A stretch of 54,354 bases of DNA from an uncultured Bacteroidales bacterium (GCA_947630665.1 CANRID010000012.1:1-54354); one strand, 5' to 3'. Shown: positions 1 to 8,816, numbered from the stretch's first letter. Notes: generated from the sequence alone by a model not told the origin. Numbers and translations: made by a program.

Positions 1-329
1 AAAGATACACAGGTTCGGAATGATTTTGCAGCGGCGGACGCCCAGTTGCGTAAAGACCTTGAAGCCGAGACGGAACGCGCAACGGGCCAAGAGGCCGCCA
101 TCCGCGAGGAGTTCGCAGCAGCAGATGCAGAGACCTTGAGGTCTGCCAAAGGCTACACTGATGAGAAAGATACACAGGTTCGGAATGATTTTGCAGCGGC
201 GGACGCCCAGTTGCGTAAAGACCTTGAAGCCGAGACGGAACGTGCAACGGGCCAAGAGGCCGCCATCCGCGAGGAGTTCGCAGCAGCAGATGCAGAGACC
301 TTGAAGTCTGCCAAAGGCTACACTGATGT
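1..329 (+). repeat. 165-bp tandem repeat inside the tail-fibre gene, two copies
   Basis: Bases 1-165 are repeated at 166-329 with only about two differences that I can see (a C/T near 80 versus 245, and an A/G in the TTGAxGTCT stretch). The unit length is a multiple of three (55 codons), so gain or loss of a unit keeps the frame. A third, more diverged half-unit follows from about 330. The first copy may continue upstream of the window. Confidence 0.85.
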
Positions 330-1140
330 CCGGGAAACGCAGATACGAAAGGACTACGTAGCAGCAGACACCGAGGTGCTTACTGCCGCAAAAGATTACA
401 CTGACACCCGGGAAACGAATATCCGCTTTGATCTGACCGCCGGGGACAGCTCGACGCTCGATGCCGCGAAAAAGTACGCGGATAACAAGGTCGCCGAGGT
501 TGTGAACGGATCCCCGGAGGCACTCGACACGCTCAAAGAACTCTCCGACGCTCTCGGCGCAGATCCCAATTTCGCCACTACCGTGAGTACGCAGATTGGC
601 AAGAAAGTTGACAAGGTTGATGGAAAAGGGCTTTCGACCAACGACTATACTACGGAAGAGAAGAAGAAACTCGGCGGCATCGCAGCCGGTGCAAATAACT
701 ACACGCATCCCACAAGCCACCCGGCAACGATGATTACCGAAGACACGACACACCGGTTCATCACCGACGATGAACGCAAGGCATGGAATGCCAAGCCGGG
801 CAGCAGCACGGCAACCGGTTCTTCGGCAGGTCTGATGTCGGCTGACGACAAGAAGAAACTTGACGGCATCGCAGCCGAAGCCAACAACTACACGCATCCG
901 GAAAGCCATCCGGCAACGATGATTACCGAAGATGCTTCACACCGGTTCGTTACGGATGCCGAAAAGGATACATGGAATAGCAAAGCTTCCACAGCTACTG
1001 CCACCCCTACCACAAACGGTTTGATGTCGACAGCAGATAAGAAGAAACTCGATGACATCAACTTGTGGAAAGGCACACAAGCCGCATACAACGCCCTCGG
1101 CACAAAAGATGCGAACACACTCTACATTATCATAGAATAG
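1..1140 (+). CDS. Phage tail-fibre-like protein, 5' truncated by window edge
   Basis: The reading frame is open from base 1, so the N-terminus lies outside the window; the TTG at 46 is not a credible start. The first part is built of about 55-residue alanine/glutamate-rich coiled-coil-like units (KDTQVRNDFAAADAQLRKDL type). It is followed by a short helical linker and by two copies of a YTHPxSHPATMITED..HRF(I/V)TD block, each followed by a short GLMS.DKKKLD segment. This block is typical of phage and prophage tail-fibre and baseplate proteins. The C-terminus (KGTQAAYNALGTKDANTLYIIIE-like ending) is a common end for prophage-encoded structural proteins. The next gene starts 11 nt downstream with a strong ribosome-binding site, so the two are probably co-transcribed. 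Host receptor binding or fibre structure is inferred. Confidence 0.75.
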   Translation, partial: KDTQVRNDFAAADAQLRKDLEAETERATGQEAAIREEFAAADAETLRSAKGYTDEKDTQVRNDFAAADAQLRKDLEAETERATGQEAAIREEFAAADAETLKSAKGYTDVRETQIRKDYVAADTEVLTAAKDYTDTRETNIRFDLTAGDSSTLDAAKKYADNKVAEVVNGSPEALDTLKELSDALGADPNFATTVSTQIGKKVDKVDGKGLSTNDYTTEEKKKLGGIAAGANNYTHPTSHPATMITEDTTHRFITDDERKAWNAKPGSSTATGSSAGLMSADDKKKLDGIAAEANNYTHPESHPATMITEDASHRFVTDAEKDTWNSKASTATATPTTNGLMSTADKKKLDDINLWKGTQAAYNALGTKDANTLYIIIE

Positions 1141-1151
1141 GAGGCAGCATC

Positions 1152-2939
1152 ATGATTAATTCAGGTGACAAAAAGATAAAACGGCTTTATCTCGGCCTTA
1201 AAGAGGTAATGGCCGCTTATTTAGGTACTGTTAAAGTATATCCTAATATATTAAACGTAGAGAAAGGAACAAACTATAGCGAATGGAAATATAGTGATCC
1301 CACTCGAACCAGAACTGCTACTCCCTGGGAAAGGGATGTGCTTTCAAATGGGACCTATTCAGAGTATAGATACGGTACTCCTACTACCCAGACAGAAACA
1401 GCAACCACAGTATACGGAGATTGGACGTATAACAATCCTACCCGCAGCAGAACGGTAACATATAAATATAATGATGGAGTACAAAGACCAGGTACTTCTC
1501 AGATAGAAACCGCTACTGAGGGATATGCCTATGGCAATTGGACATACGGAGCTAATAATGCTACAAGAAGTAGGAGTCGAACCAAAACCTATACTTATAG
1601 TGACGTAGTGAAGAATGGTACAACCGATACGGTTAGCGAGAACGGAACCGCACAGTACGGCACATGGGAATATAATGATCCTACAAGGACAAGAACAATA
1701 ACTTACAAGTATTCGGATGCTACTAAAGACGGAGGAATCCAGTCTGAAAAGGCAACGGAGGGTTATAAGTACGGTGCATGGACATACGGAACAAACAACG
1801 CTACCCGGAGCCGGAGTAGGACAAAGACATACACATACTCGGATATTGAGCGGGACGGGGCAACGGATACGGTCAGTGAGAACGGAACTGCACAGTACAG
1901 CACATGGGAATACAGCGACCCGAAACGTACTCGGACAGTATCTTACAAATACTCGGATATTACTAAGGATGGCGGTACCCAGACGGAAACGGCCACGGAA
2001 GGATATACTTATGGAACTTGGACATATAATTCGGATAACTCAAATAGGAGTCGTTCCCGCACGAAAACCTATAAATATACAGATATTACCCGGAACGGGG
2101 CTTCTGATACAGTTACGGAGAATGGTGCAGTGTCTTACGGCTTATGGACTTATAATGATCCTACCAGAACTCGGTCGATAACTTATACTTATTCTTCCGA
2201 CAATACTACCAAGTCCGGCGGTACCCAATCTGAAACCGCATCTGTCACTACAGCTACCGATGGATACTGGAATGGCTCTTGTGGAACAGATTATTATTAT
2301 GAGGATTATATAAAGCAACGTTCTGTATATACCTATACCGATGAGACACGATATGGCGCATGGGTGAACGGAGAAAAAAGATCAAAAAGAATCGACGGTT
2401 CTTGCGGATGGGAAAAAAGTTGGCAAATCGAATCCGACTGGAAACAAAATGGAAAATATTGTAATTCTGTTGGAACTACGGGCGCATACGACTGTGATGG
2501 TACATACTCGGTAGACTATTATCAAGAAGAAAAGAAAGAAATTTATGCTTATCCGGATGGAACTTCCGGAGATCCTATGATACCTGTAGAAGAACGTACT
2601 ACTTATCGGGCAGGAAATAGGCATAGTCGGATACAAGTAGATGGACAGTGTGGATTTTCTTCTACTGAGACTATACAGATTTATCTTCATGTAGAACCTA
2701 ATGGCGTTGAAACTCAAGTAAGAGCAATGACGCCTAAATTAGTTGATTTTAGTATAACGGTATATGTATTATTTAATAATAAGACAGAAGACGAACATAC
2801 CTTTATTATACCAGCAGGTGAATGGTATTCTGATTGGTTTTATGTTCCACCTGTTGGAAGTTGTCAAATTATGTTAGTAACACCAGAAAAACGTGATAAT
2901 TATCTAATAACATTTGATAGAAGTGAATATGCTTTGTAA
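1152..2939 (+). CDS. Repeat-rich phage structural protein (tail-fibre/adhesin type)
   Basis: I start it at ATG 1152 because an AGGAGG ribosome-binding site lies 8 nt upstream; an upstream in-frame extension overlaps the preceding gene. The product is 595 residues. After a 30-residue head (MINSGDKKIKRLYLG...) comes a long array of alternating units: YGxWTYGxNNATRSRSRTKTYTYSD followed by YGTWEYxDPTRTRTxxYKYSDxxKDGG and ExATEGY. One double unit is about 75 residues. The array is rich in Tyr, Trp, Thr and Arg and looks like a beta-repeat fibre. The last 150 residues are a different, cysteine-containing domain. The position directly after a tail-fibre gene makes a phage virion or adhesin role likely; the receptor is unknown and I know no named family for the repeat. 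Confidence 0.7.
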   Translation: MINSGDKKIKRLYLGLKEVMAAYLGTVKVYPNILNVEKGTNYSEWKYSDPTRTRTATPWERDVLSNGTYSEYRYGTPTTQTETATTVYGDWTYNNPTRSRTVTYKYNDGVQRPGTSQIETATEGYAYGNWTYGANNATRSRSRTKTYTYSDVVKNGTTDTVSENGTAQYGTWEYNDPTRTRTITYKYSDATKDGGIQSEKATEGYKYGAWTYGTNNATRSRSRTKTYTYSDIERDGATDTVSENGTAQYSTWEYSDPKRTRTVSYKYSDITKDGGTQTETATEGYTYGTWTYNSDNSNRSRSRTKTYKYTDITRNGASDTVTENGAVSYGLWTYNDPTRTRSITYTYSSDNTTKSGGTQSETASVTTATDGYWNGSCGTDYYYEDYIKQRSVYTYTDETRYGAWVNGEKRSKRIDGSCGWEKSWQIESDWKQNGKYCNSVGTTGAYDCDGTYSVDYYQEEKKEIYAYPDGTSGDPMIPVEERTTYRAGNRHSRIQVDGQCGFSSTETIQIYLHVEPNGVETQVRAMTPKLVDFSITVYVLFNNKTEDEHTFIIPAGEWYSDWFYVPPVGSCQIMLVTPEKRDNYLITFDRSEYAL

Positions 2940-2963
2940 ATGTAATATTTAAAAATTAAAGTC

Positions 2964-3152
2964 ATGATAACAGGAAAATATTCAGCTTTAAAAGGATTTG
3001 CCCTTTTCTTTTGGGCGATTTGTATCTTTGTATCCCTTATCGGTTGTATTACCACAGGGGAATGGGTATTCATAATTGCATCCATAATCGCCTCTGCAAT
3101 GAACGGATGGGCTTTGTATGCAGTGTGGACTATATGGAGCAAGAAAAAGTAA
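2964..3152 (+). CDS. Small two-helix membrane protein at phage-element end
   Basis: A 62-residue protein with two hydrophobic segments (about residues 9-29 and 34-56) and a lysine-rich C-terminus (SKKK). It follows the repeat protein by 24 nt on the same strand, with an A-rich leader before the ATG. The size and topology would suit a holin-like or accessory membrane protein of the phage element, but no family motif is visible, so function is unknown. Confidence 0.55.
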   Translation: MITGKYSALKGFALFFWAICIFVSLIGCITTGEWVFIIASIIASAMNGWALYAVWTIWSKKK

Positions 3153-3317
3153 AAATATAATGAAGAAAGTCTCTTAGCAAAGAGATCAGAGCATTCGCAA
3201 TAACTGTATAATTGTCAAAAAAACTCAAATAGTGGAGAAAAATGGGAAAACATAGCACGTACAGACACAACGGTTAATTTTGTCATACATGTAAAACTGC
3301 CTCTACAGATATTCAAA

Positions 3318-3359
3318 AAAGGCATTTAATTATCAATTAGCCGGTAATTAAATGCCTTT
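3318..3359. terminator. Perfect 15-bp hairpin after phage genes (terminator-like)
   Basis: The arm AAAGGCATTTAATTA (3318-3332) is perfectly complementary to 3345-3359, with a 12-nt loop. It lies about 165 nt after the last phage-type gene. There is no clean T-tract right after the stem on the plus strand; reading the minus strand, the stem is followed by T-rich sequence (TTTTTT). It could end transcription in either direction or mark an element boundary. Confidence 0.5.
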
Positions 3360-3388
3360 AATTTGCTCCAAAAAAAAATAATTAAATT

Positions 3389-3449
3389 TGTACGTTTCGT
3401 TTTTGAAAATTGTACGTTTCGTTTTTGAAAATTGTACGTTTCGTTTTTG
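3389..3449. repeat. Three perfect direct repeats, 22-nt period
   Basis: The 17-mer TGTACGTTTCGTTTTTG occurs at 3389-3405, 3411-3427 and 3433-3449, separated by 5-nt AAAAT spacers, giving an exact 22-nt period (about two helical turns). The segment lies in the gap 3153-3656, which has no credible gene. Such phased iterons usually bind a protein (replication initiator, recombinase or repressor). Which one is not shown by the sequence. Confidence 0.8.
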
Positions 3450-3539
3450 CGATTATACTCATTCGTGTAAATATTATTCTTAAATTACTTTGATTTTTAA
3501 CGGTCGCAAAGGTATATAAAAATAATTAAATACACTAAT

Positions 3540-3593
3540 AACGGTATATTTAATATAATTTATTGTAATTCAATAATATATAAATATACCGTT
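3540..3593. repeat. AT-rich 13-bp inverted repeat
   Basis: The arm AACGGTATATTTA (3540-3552) is perfectly complementary to 3581-3593, with a 28-nt AT-rich spacer that holds a smaller inverted repeat (TATTG/CAATA). Together with the hairpin at 3318 and the repeats at 3389 it fills the otherwise gene-free 3153-3656 interval. Operator, attachment site or terminator are all possible. Confidence 0.55.
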
Positions 3594-3656
3594 TATCAGG
3601 AACGAGTGTAGTTTTAAAAATACCGCGGCTTTTGCTTTTACGCTTTCACTACCGTC

Positions 3657-6146
3657 TTAGTCGTTATTCATGTGACTGATGTCTATTTCGGTTTCAAAAT
3701 CTCCTATCAGATATTTGCTGAAATGATCCGCCATTTTCCAGAAGAAATATTCGGTCATATCGCCGAATGAGTGCCGCTGTCCCGGCAGAATCAGCATATC
3801 GAACCGTTTATTGGCTCGGATCAGGGCGTTCACTACCCGCAGGGTATTGCCCGGATGCACGTTATTGTCGATATCTCCGTGTACTAAAAGAAGATGTCCT
3901 TTCAGTCTTTCGGCTATTTGCGGATTGGTTTTGATGTTGTATTTGAAAGTGGTGTCTCCTTTTTCGGTGATCTCTTCCAGGACACCGTGGTGCGTTTCGC
4001 TCCACCAGCGGTTGTAGATATTATTATCATGATTGCCTGCACAGGAAACGGCCACCTTGAAGAAATCCGGATACATCAGGATGGCTGCGGTGGACATAAA
4101 GCCGCCTCCCGAATGTCCGTGTATGCCTACTTTATTCCCGTCGATGAATTTATAGCGGGCGGCCAGTTGCTGTACCGTCACTTTTTTATCTTCCAATCCG
4201 TAATCCCTGAGGTTCCCGTATCCGAAATTGTGATACCATTTCGAACGGTTCGGATGTCCTCCGCGATTCCCGACAGTCACTACTATGAATCCTAATTGTG
4301 CCAGCCTGTCTATTCTGTCCATGTTTTTGCTCCATGAACTGTTGTTGGCTTCGGTCTGAGGACCCGGATATACGTATTCGATGATCGGGTAGAGTTTGGT
4401 GGAATCGAAATCGAAAGGCTTGTACATTACTCCGTACAGATCCGTTACTCCGTCTCCGGCCTTTACGGTGAATATTTCCGGGAATTTGTAGCCGGCCTGG
4501 AAAAGCAGGCTGAGGTCCGCCTCTTCCAGATCCATTATTTTACGCCCGGTCTGATCGTGCAGAGTAGTTTTGGGAGTAGTGTCCACCCGTGAGAAATTAT
4601 TTACGAAATATTTGGTGTCTTCGGTAATATAAGTCCCGGTATCATAATTTCCGGCATTGAGCGATTTCAGATTGGAACCGTCCAAATTAACGCTGTATAA
4701 ATGCGTGTAATAAGGGTTTTCCCCTTTTTCTCTGCCGCAGGCTGTAAAATAAACCACTCCTTTGGCTTCATCCACTCCCACTACATTTTCCACATGGTAT
4801 TCCCCTGAGGTGATCCGGTTTTTCAGGGTGCCGTCGGACGAGTAACGGTAAAGATGGGCCCACCCGTCTCTTTCGGACCATTGAATCAATTCCGTTCCGT
4901 TGTTTATCAATTTAATGCTGCGGGTTTCGATATAAGTGTTGAGACGTTCCGGAATGATTACTTTGCAGGAATCGGAATTTACATCTACGGTACAGATATC
5001 GATTCTTTTCAGGTCGCGGCTGGCACGGGTCAGGTAAAATTTATGGTTATCGCCTAACCATACGGACGGAACGAAGTCGGCATAATTGTCCTTGTTTTTA
5101 CGCGGAGCCCGGTGAATGCTCAGGGACTGATCCTTGAAAGCGTCCGTTTTGATGATTTTGGAAGTCTTGTTCTGGAAGTCGAATAAATACAAATATGTTT
5201 TCGGCCCCGGTTCTCCCGGCATCTGATAATCGTAGGATTCCAATTTTGGCCGCGGCTGCGCCAGAATATCGATCACCCACAGATCTTTTATTTTGCTCCT
5301 ATCGGAACGGGTCAGCGCGAAGTATCTGGAGTCGGGTGACCAGGTAGCATAACAGCCATATCTTTTTTCTTTCATTTCGTCCGTGGCGTACAGATCCTGG
5401 GGGCCGCCTCCGTAGGGAAAGTCCTTGGTGCCATCGGTGGTAAGCCGATATTCTACGATGGTTGAATCTTTTTCGTCTTTCATGGCTTTTTGCAGATTCT
5501 CCATATCCATATAATAGATATTATAGTTGCGGGAGAATATTGCATATTTGCGGTCCGGCGAAACATTGGCCCAACGCGGATAGTCGGTATCCTTGTCTTT
5601 ATCCGGGTCATCTATTTCCGTCAGCTTCCCGTTGGCTATATCGTATCGGAAATAGAATATTTTTCTTTCTTTTTCCTGTTTGGCATTTTCTTTTTTCCCG
5701 TCTTTTCCCTCACCTTTTTTTACCTCTTTAGGTACCATGACGGTGCTGGTAATGTCGAATGTAAAATATTTGTCATCCTTTAATTTAAGATTGTGAATCG
5801 GAAGATGCCGGGAATCGAAAGGATCTTTTACAATCTCGGTAATGCGTGCTGCAAGCCAGCCCATATCCCAGATCTCTTTTTTCGTTCCGGCTGTCGGGTC
5901 CACGATGTAATATTTTTCTCCGGCGGTAGTTTTGTACATATACCAGAATTTGTCGGAATCGCGGAACCAGTTGGGCTGCACCTGGGTTGAGAAAACCATT
6001 TTTCCTACTTTTTTGGCGGAAAATCTTGCCGCCAGATCGTAGTTGGCCTTGGTTATGGGCGTCTGCTGTGCAAAGGCGGCTCCCGAAACCAAAAAACAAA
6101 GCGAAATGATAAAGCTTTTCATAGTATCGGTCATATTGAATTTCAT
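3657..6146 (-). CDS. S9 family (DPP4-like) secreted serine peptidase
   Basis: 829 residues with an N-terminal signal peptide (MKSFIISLCFLVSGAAFAQQ after a possible alternative start at 6122). The N-terminal two thirds form a beta-propeller-like region with repeated W.SPD.R/SPD.KYA blades; the C-terminal third is an alpha/beta hydrolase. The catalytic triad is visible: Ser679 in GHSGGG, Asp760 in HGDIDNNVH and His792 in GQRHSFG. The HGDIDNNVH and GHSGGG signatures place it near the dipeptidyl-peptidase IV branch of the S9 family, so release of N-terminal dipeptides from peptides in the periplasm is the likely role. A lysine/glutamate-rich insertion lies near residue 140. It is the last gene of an operon, 14 nt after the phosphoesterase. 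Confidence 0.88.
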   Translation of the reverse strand: MKFNMTDTMKSFIISLCFLVSGAAFAQQTPITKANYDLAARFSAKKVGKMVFSTQVQPNWFRDSDKFWYMYKTTAGEKYYIVDPTAGTKKEIWDMGWLAARITEIVKDPFDSRHLPIHNLKLKDDKYFTFDITSTVMVPKEVKKGEGKDGKKENAKQEKERKIFYFRYDIANGKLTEIDDPDKDKDTDYPRWANVSPDRKYAIFSRNYNIYYMDMENLQKAMKDEKDSTIVEYRLTTDGTKDFPYGGGPQDLYATDEMKEKRYGCYATWSPDSRYFALTRSDRSKIKDLWVIDILAQPRPKLESYDYQMPGEPGPKTYLYLFDFQNKTSKIIKTDAFKDQSLSIHRAPRKNKDNYADFVPSVWLGDNHKFYLTRASRDLKRIDICTVDVNSDSCKVIIPERLNTYIETRSIKLINNGTELIQWSERDGWAHLYRYSSDGTLKNRITSGEYHVENVVGVDEAKGVVYFTACGREKGENPYYTHLYSVNLDGSNLKSLNAGNYDTGTYITEDTKYFVNNFSRVDTTPKTTLHDQTGRKIMDLEEADLSLLFQAGYKFPEIFTVKAGDGVTDLYGVMYKPFDFDSTKLYPIIEYVYPGPQTEANNSSWSKNMDRIDRLAQLGFIVVTVGNRGGHPNRSKWYHNFGYGNLRDYGLEDKKVTVQQLAARYKFIDGNKVGIHGHSGGGFMSTAAILMYPDFFKVAVSCAGNHDNNIYNRWWSETHHGVLEEITEKGDTTFKYNIKTNPQIAERLKGHLLLVHGDIDNNVHPGNTLRVVNALIRANKRFDMLILPGQRHSFGDMTEYFFWKMADHFSKYLIGDFETEIDISHMNND

Positions 6147-6160
6147 TTATTATATAGGTT

Positions 6161-6664
6161 TTATTGGTTGAGTTTTCTTTCCCATTCCCCGACTTCCATA
6201 TCGGAGATATTTCCGTCGCTTATTCTGAACCGCAGGGCTGTCCGTACATTGTGGAATCCCTGTATGCCCGCTGCGCCCGGATTGAGGACAAGCATGTCTC
6301 TTTTTTTGTCATTCAGGACCTTCAGTATATGGGAATGGCCGCAAATGAATATGTCGGGCCGATGCGCTTCGATCAGCTGGAGGGCCTGCCAGGAGTATCT
6401 GCCCGGATAACCGCCTATATGGATCATCAGAACCTTTTTCCCTTCGATAGTAAAAACCCGTGTAAGGGGCTGTGCCAAACGTACTTCATGGTCATCGCAA
6501 TTTCCATATACGCCTATGAGAGGGCGATAGGCGGCGATGGCGTCCACGGTCTGGATATTTCCGAAGTCCCCGGCATGCCATATCTGGTCCACCGGCTCGA
6601 AAAAATCTTTCAGAACCCGGTCGAAAACGCAGTGAGTATCGGAAAGGAGTCCTATATAGGCCAT
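6161..6664 (-). CDS. YfcE/MJ0936-type metallophosphoesterase
   Basis: 167 residues, a usual length for this family. The calcineurin-like metal-binding motifs appear in order: LLSDTHC (residues 6-12), HAGDFG (about 31), YGNCDD (about 53), HIGG (about 82) and CGHSH (about 109). These bind two metal ions and hydrolyse phosphodiesters or phosphomonoesters. It is cytoplasmic (no signal peptide). It sits 22 nt after the NagX-like gene and 14 nt before the S9 peptidase, so it is co-transcribed with them; the natural substrate is not evident. Confidence 0.85.
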   Translation of the reverse strand: MAYIGLLSDTHCVFDRVLKDFFEPVDQIWHAGDFGNIQTVDAIAAYRPLIGVYGNCDDHEVRLAQPLTRVFTIEGKKVLMIHIGGYPGRYSWQALQLIEAHRPDIFICGHSHILKVLNDKKRDMLVLNPGAAGIQGFHNVRTALRFRISDGNISDMEVGEWERKLNQ

Positions 6665-6686
6665 AAAAAGAGTAATCGGCTGGGTG

Positions 6687-7880
6687 TTAAAGTTTGATAA
6701 TGATTCTCTTTTTATAGAGCCATGCAGCCATCAGCATGAAAATGGCCACATATATAAGCGCATATATTAAAGAGGAATATTCATTATTGTTCCCCACGAG
6801 GGCTACGCATACATTCTGGTAGAACCATGAGGAGACTGACCATATCTTTTCCTGCACCGTGCCGTCCGCCAGAACCGTCTCGGAAGTCCATCTGATTATC
6901 CTGCCGAATACTTTTGCGAATATTCCGGCCATTACGAATGCAAACAGCGGGTTCATGCCCATGGCCTTGAACGGACGGAATATTTTTTCTTTCCCCTTCA
7001 CATCGATAAAATAGATGAAGAACGCAAGCATGAGAATGCTCCAGCCGCCTGCATACAAAACGTATGAGCCGGTCCACAAGGCCTTGACTATCGGGAAGCA
7101 GATACTCCAGATGATGCCTGCCGCTAAGCAGATCAGCCCGATGGTATATAACTGCGCCACTACGCTTGTTTTATTGTCTGTTTTCCGGATAAGATTCCCC
7201 ATCAGGAATCCCAGCAGAACAGTGCAGGATCCCGACAAAACACCCACAAGACCTTCGGGATCGAAAGGTATGCCGAATCCGTGATATACGTGATTTTCAC
7301 CTACTAATGCTATATCTACGGCTCCGGCTCCGTTGCCCTGGAGCGAGAACGGTTCCGCACCGCCTATCAGATATAGAATCAGCCAATGGAGGATCATCAG
7401 AAAGAGCATTGCCGGGATGATTTTTTTTGGTTGTTTGAGCCAAAGCGCTATGAGACCTCCCATGATATAACACAAGGCGATGCGCTGCAATACCCCGAAG
7501 ATTCTGATATTCTGTAAATAATGAAGATAATTCTGACCGAATGTCAACTGAGGGTCGGGGGATGTGGGATAAAAAGGAAAGGCGTTCAGGCCTAACCCCA
7601 CTAAAAAGATAAGGGCGCCCCTTTTAAGCAGTTTTTTGACACTTGCGGGAGTAAGGCTCTCGCCGTATTTGGCAAAGGAGAAGGCCATGGCGGCTCCCAC
7701 TACGAACAGGAAGAAAGGAAAAACCAGGTCTGTGGGGGTGCAGCCGGCCCAGGAAGCATGTTGGAGCGGTGGAAAGATATGGCTCCAGGAACCGGGATTG
7801 TTTACTAAGATCATGCCTGTTACCGTCATTCCCCGCAATACGTCTAACGCGATATAACGGTTGGTTTGTGTCTTTGTCAT
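6687..7880 (-). CDS. NagX-like multi-pass membrane acyltransferase (HGSNAT/DUF5009 family)
   Basis: 397 residues with about ten membrane helices. The N-terminus RYIALDVLRGMTVTGMILVNNPGSW and the following WAGCTPTDLVFPFFLFVVG stretch are hallmarks of the heparan-alpha-glucosaminide N-acetyltransferase/DUF5009 family. In Bacteroidota, members lie with amino-sugar genes and are thought to transfer acyl groups or transport amino sugars across the inner membrane. Here the neighbours are a phosphoesterase and a peptidase, so the link to N-acetylglucosamine is not supported by context. It is the first gene of the operon, 36 nt after a candidate -7 box. Confidence 0.85.
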   Translation of the reverse strand: MTKTQTNRYIALDVLRGMTVTGMILVNNPGSWSHIFPPLQHASWAGCTPTDLVFPFFLFVVGAAMAFSFAKYGESLTPASVKKLLKRGALIFLVGLGLNAFPFYPTSPDPQLTFGQNYLHYLQNIRIFGVLQRIALCYIMGGLIALWLKQPKKIIPAMLFLMILHWLILYLIGGAEPFSLQGNGAGAVDIALVGENHVYHGFGIPFDPEGLVGVLSGSCTVLLGFLMGNLIRKTDNKTSVVAQLYTIGLICLAAGIIWSICFPIVKALWTGSYVLYAGGWSILMLAFFIYFIDVKGKEKIFRPFKAMGMNPLFAFVMAGIFAKVFGRIIRWTSETVLADGTVQEKIWSVSSWFYQNVCVALVGNNNEYSSLIYALIYVAIFMLMAAWLYKKRIIIKL

Positions 7881-7915
7881 TTTGAAATGCTTTACGGATT
7901 CTAAATTAGTTTCTA

Positions 7916-7923
7916 CAAAGGTA
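7916..7923 (-). promoter_or_regulatory. -7 promoter box for the NagX operon
   Basis: On the minus strand this reads TACCTTTG, matching the Bacteroidota -7 consensus TAnnTTTG. It lies 36 nt upstream of the start codon at 7880. A clear TTTG -33 box is not seen at the expected distance. Confidence 0.45.
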
Positions 7924-7962
7924 ACGATAAAAAACGAGAATAAGATTTTTTATTCATTCGGA

Positions 7963-7993
7963 TTTGCCGGTTTAAAAACTTTGGTTATGTTTG
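7963..7993 (+). promoter_or_regulatory. Bacteroidota-type promoter for rsmE
   Basis: TTTG at 7963-7966, a 19-nt spacer, then TATGTTTG at 7986-7993. This is a full match to the phylum-specific -33/-7 pattern (TTTG, 19-21 nt, TAnnTTTG). Transcription would start near 8000, giving a leader of about 36 nt before rsmE. Confidence 0.7.
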
Positions 7994-8035
7994 TGAACGA
8001 TGATTGAGCTTGTACAAGATTTAAAATAACAGGAT

Positions 8036-8773
8036 ATGGAACTTTTTTATGCCGTCCGCACGGAGGGTGCCGTTTGCATGCTGGATGAGGAACAGACCCG
8101 TCATTGCGTCAAGGTCCTCAGGTACAAGGCAGGGGATGCGGTAAAGGTAATAGACGGCAGGGGAAACCTGCTGGAATGCAGGATCCGGGAAATTAAAAAA
8201 GAAGCGGTATTGGAGATCCTTTCCGAAACGGAAAATTTCGGCTCCCATCCGTATGTGCTGGAAATGGCGGTTGCTCCGACCAAAAATATCGACCGGTATG
8301 AATGGTTCTTGGAAAAAGCGACCGAATTGGGTGTGGACAGGATCGTTCCGGTAATCGGAGACCATTCGGAACGCAGGACCATCCGGCCGGAACGGTTGGA
8401 ACGGATATTGATTTCGGCCGCCAAGCAGTCCCTTAAGGGGGCCGTACCTGTTTTAACGGAACCGGTAAGCGTCAGGGACTTTGTAAAAGGCGCGGCGAAT
8501 ATGGATAAAGACCCGCAGAGGGAACGTCTGAAATTGATCGCTTATTGCGGCGAAGGGGAAAAAGCCTCCTTAAGGGACGCGTTGGGAACCAGCCGCCCGC
8601 CGTTTCCCGAGATTACGGTATTGATAGGCCCGGAAGGAGATTTTTCTCCGGAAGAAGTGGCCTGTGCCGTTTCGGCCGGGTATCGTCCCGTGCATTTGGG
8701 AATGTCCCGGCTGAGAACGGAAACGGCGGCCGTGGCGGCCGTGGCGGAAATTTATTTTTCCTTCGGCCGTTAA
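8036..8773 (+). CDS. rsmE: 16S rRNA m3U1498 methyltransferase RsmE
   Basis: 245 residues, the normal length. It has an N-terminal PUA-like domain (HCVKVLRYKAGDAVKVIDGRG) and a C-terminal SPOUT knot with the conserved segments KNIDRYEWFLEKATELGVDRI, LIGPEGDFSPEE and LGMSRLRTETAA, the last of which forms the SAM-binding knot. The enzyme methylates N3 of U1498 of 16S rRNA in the assembled small subunit. It has its own promoter and points away from the NagX operon and toward tsaC. Confidence 0.95.
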   Translation: MELFYAVRTEGAVCMLDEEQTRHCVKVLRYKAGDAVKVIDGRGNLLECRIREIKKEAVLEILSETENFGSHPYVLEMAVAPTKNIDRYEWFLEKATELGVDRIVPVIGDHSERRTIRPERLERILISAAKQSLKGAVPVLTEPVSVRDFVKGAANMDKDPQRERLKLIAYCGEGEKASLRDALGTSRPPFPEITVLIGPEGDFSPEEVACAVSAGYRPVHLGMSRLRTETAAVAAVAEIYFSFGR

Positions 8774-8816
8774 CGGCGAAAAAGGCGAAAAAGCTGTCCG
8801 GAAAAGGACAATGTTT

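Noticed and set aside
3389..3449. Short CRISPR array
   Set aside because: The spacers are only 5 nt and identical, and no cas gene is near; they are iterons, not CRISPR repeats.
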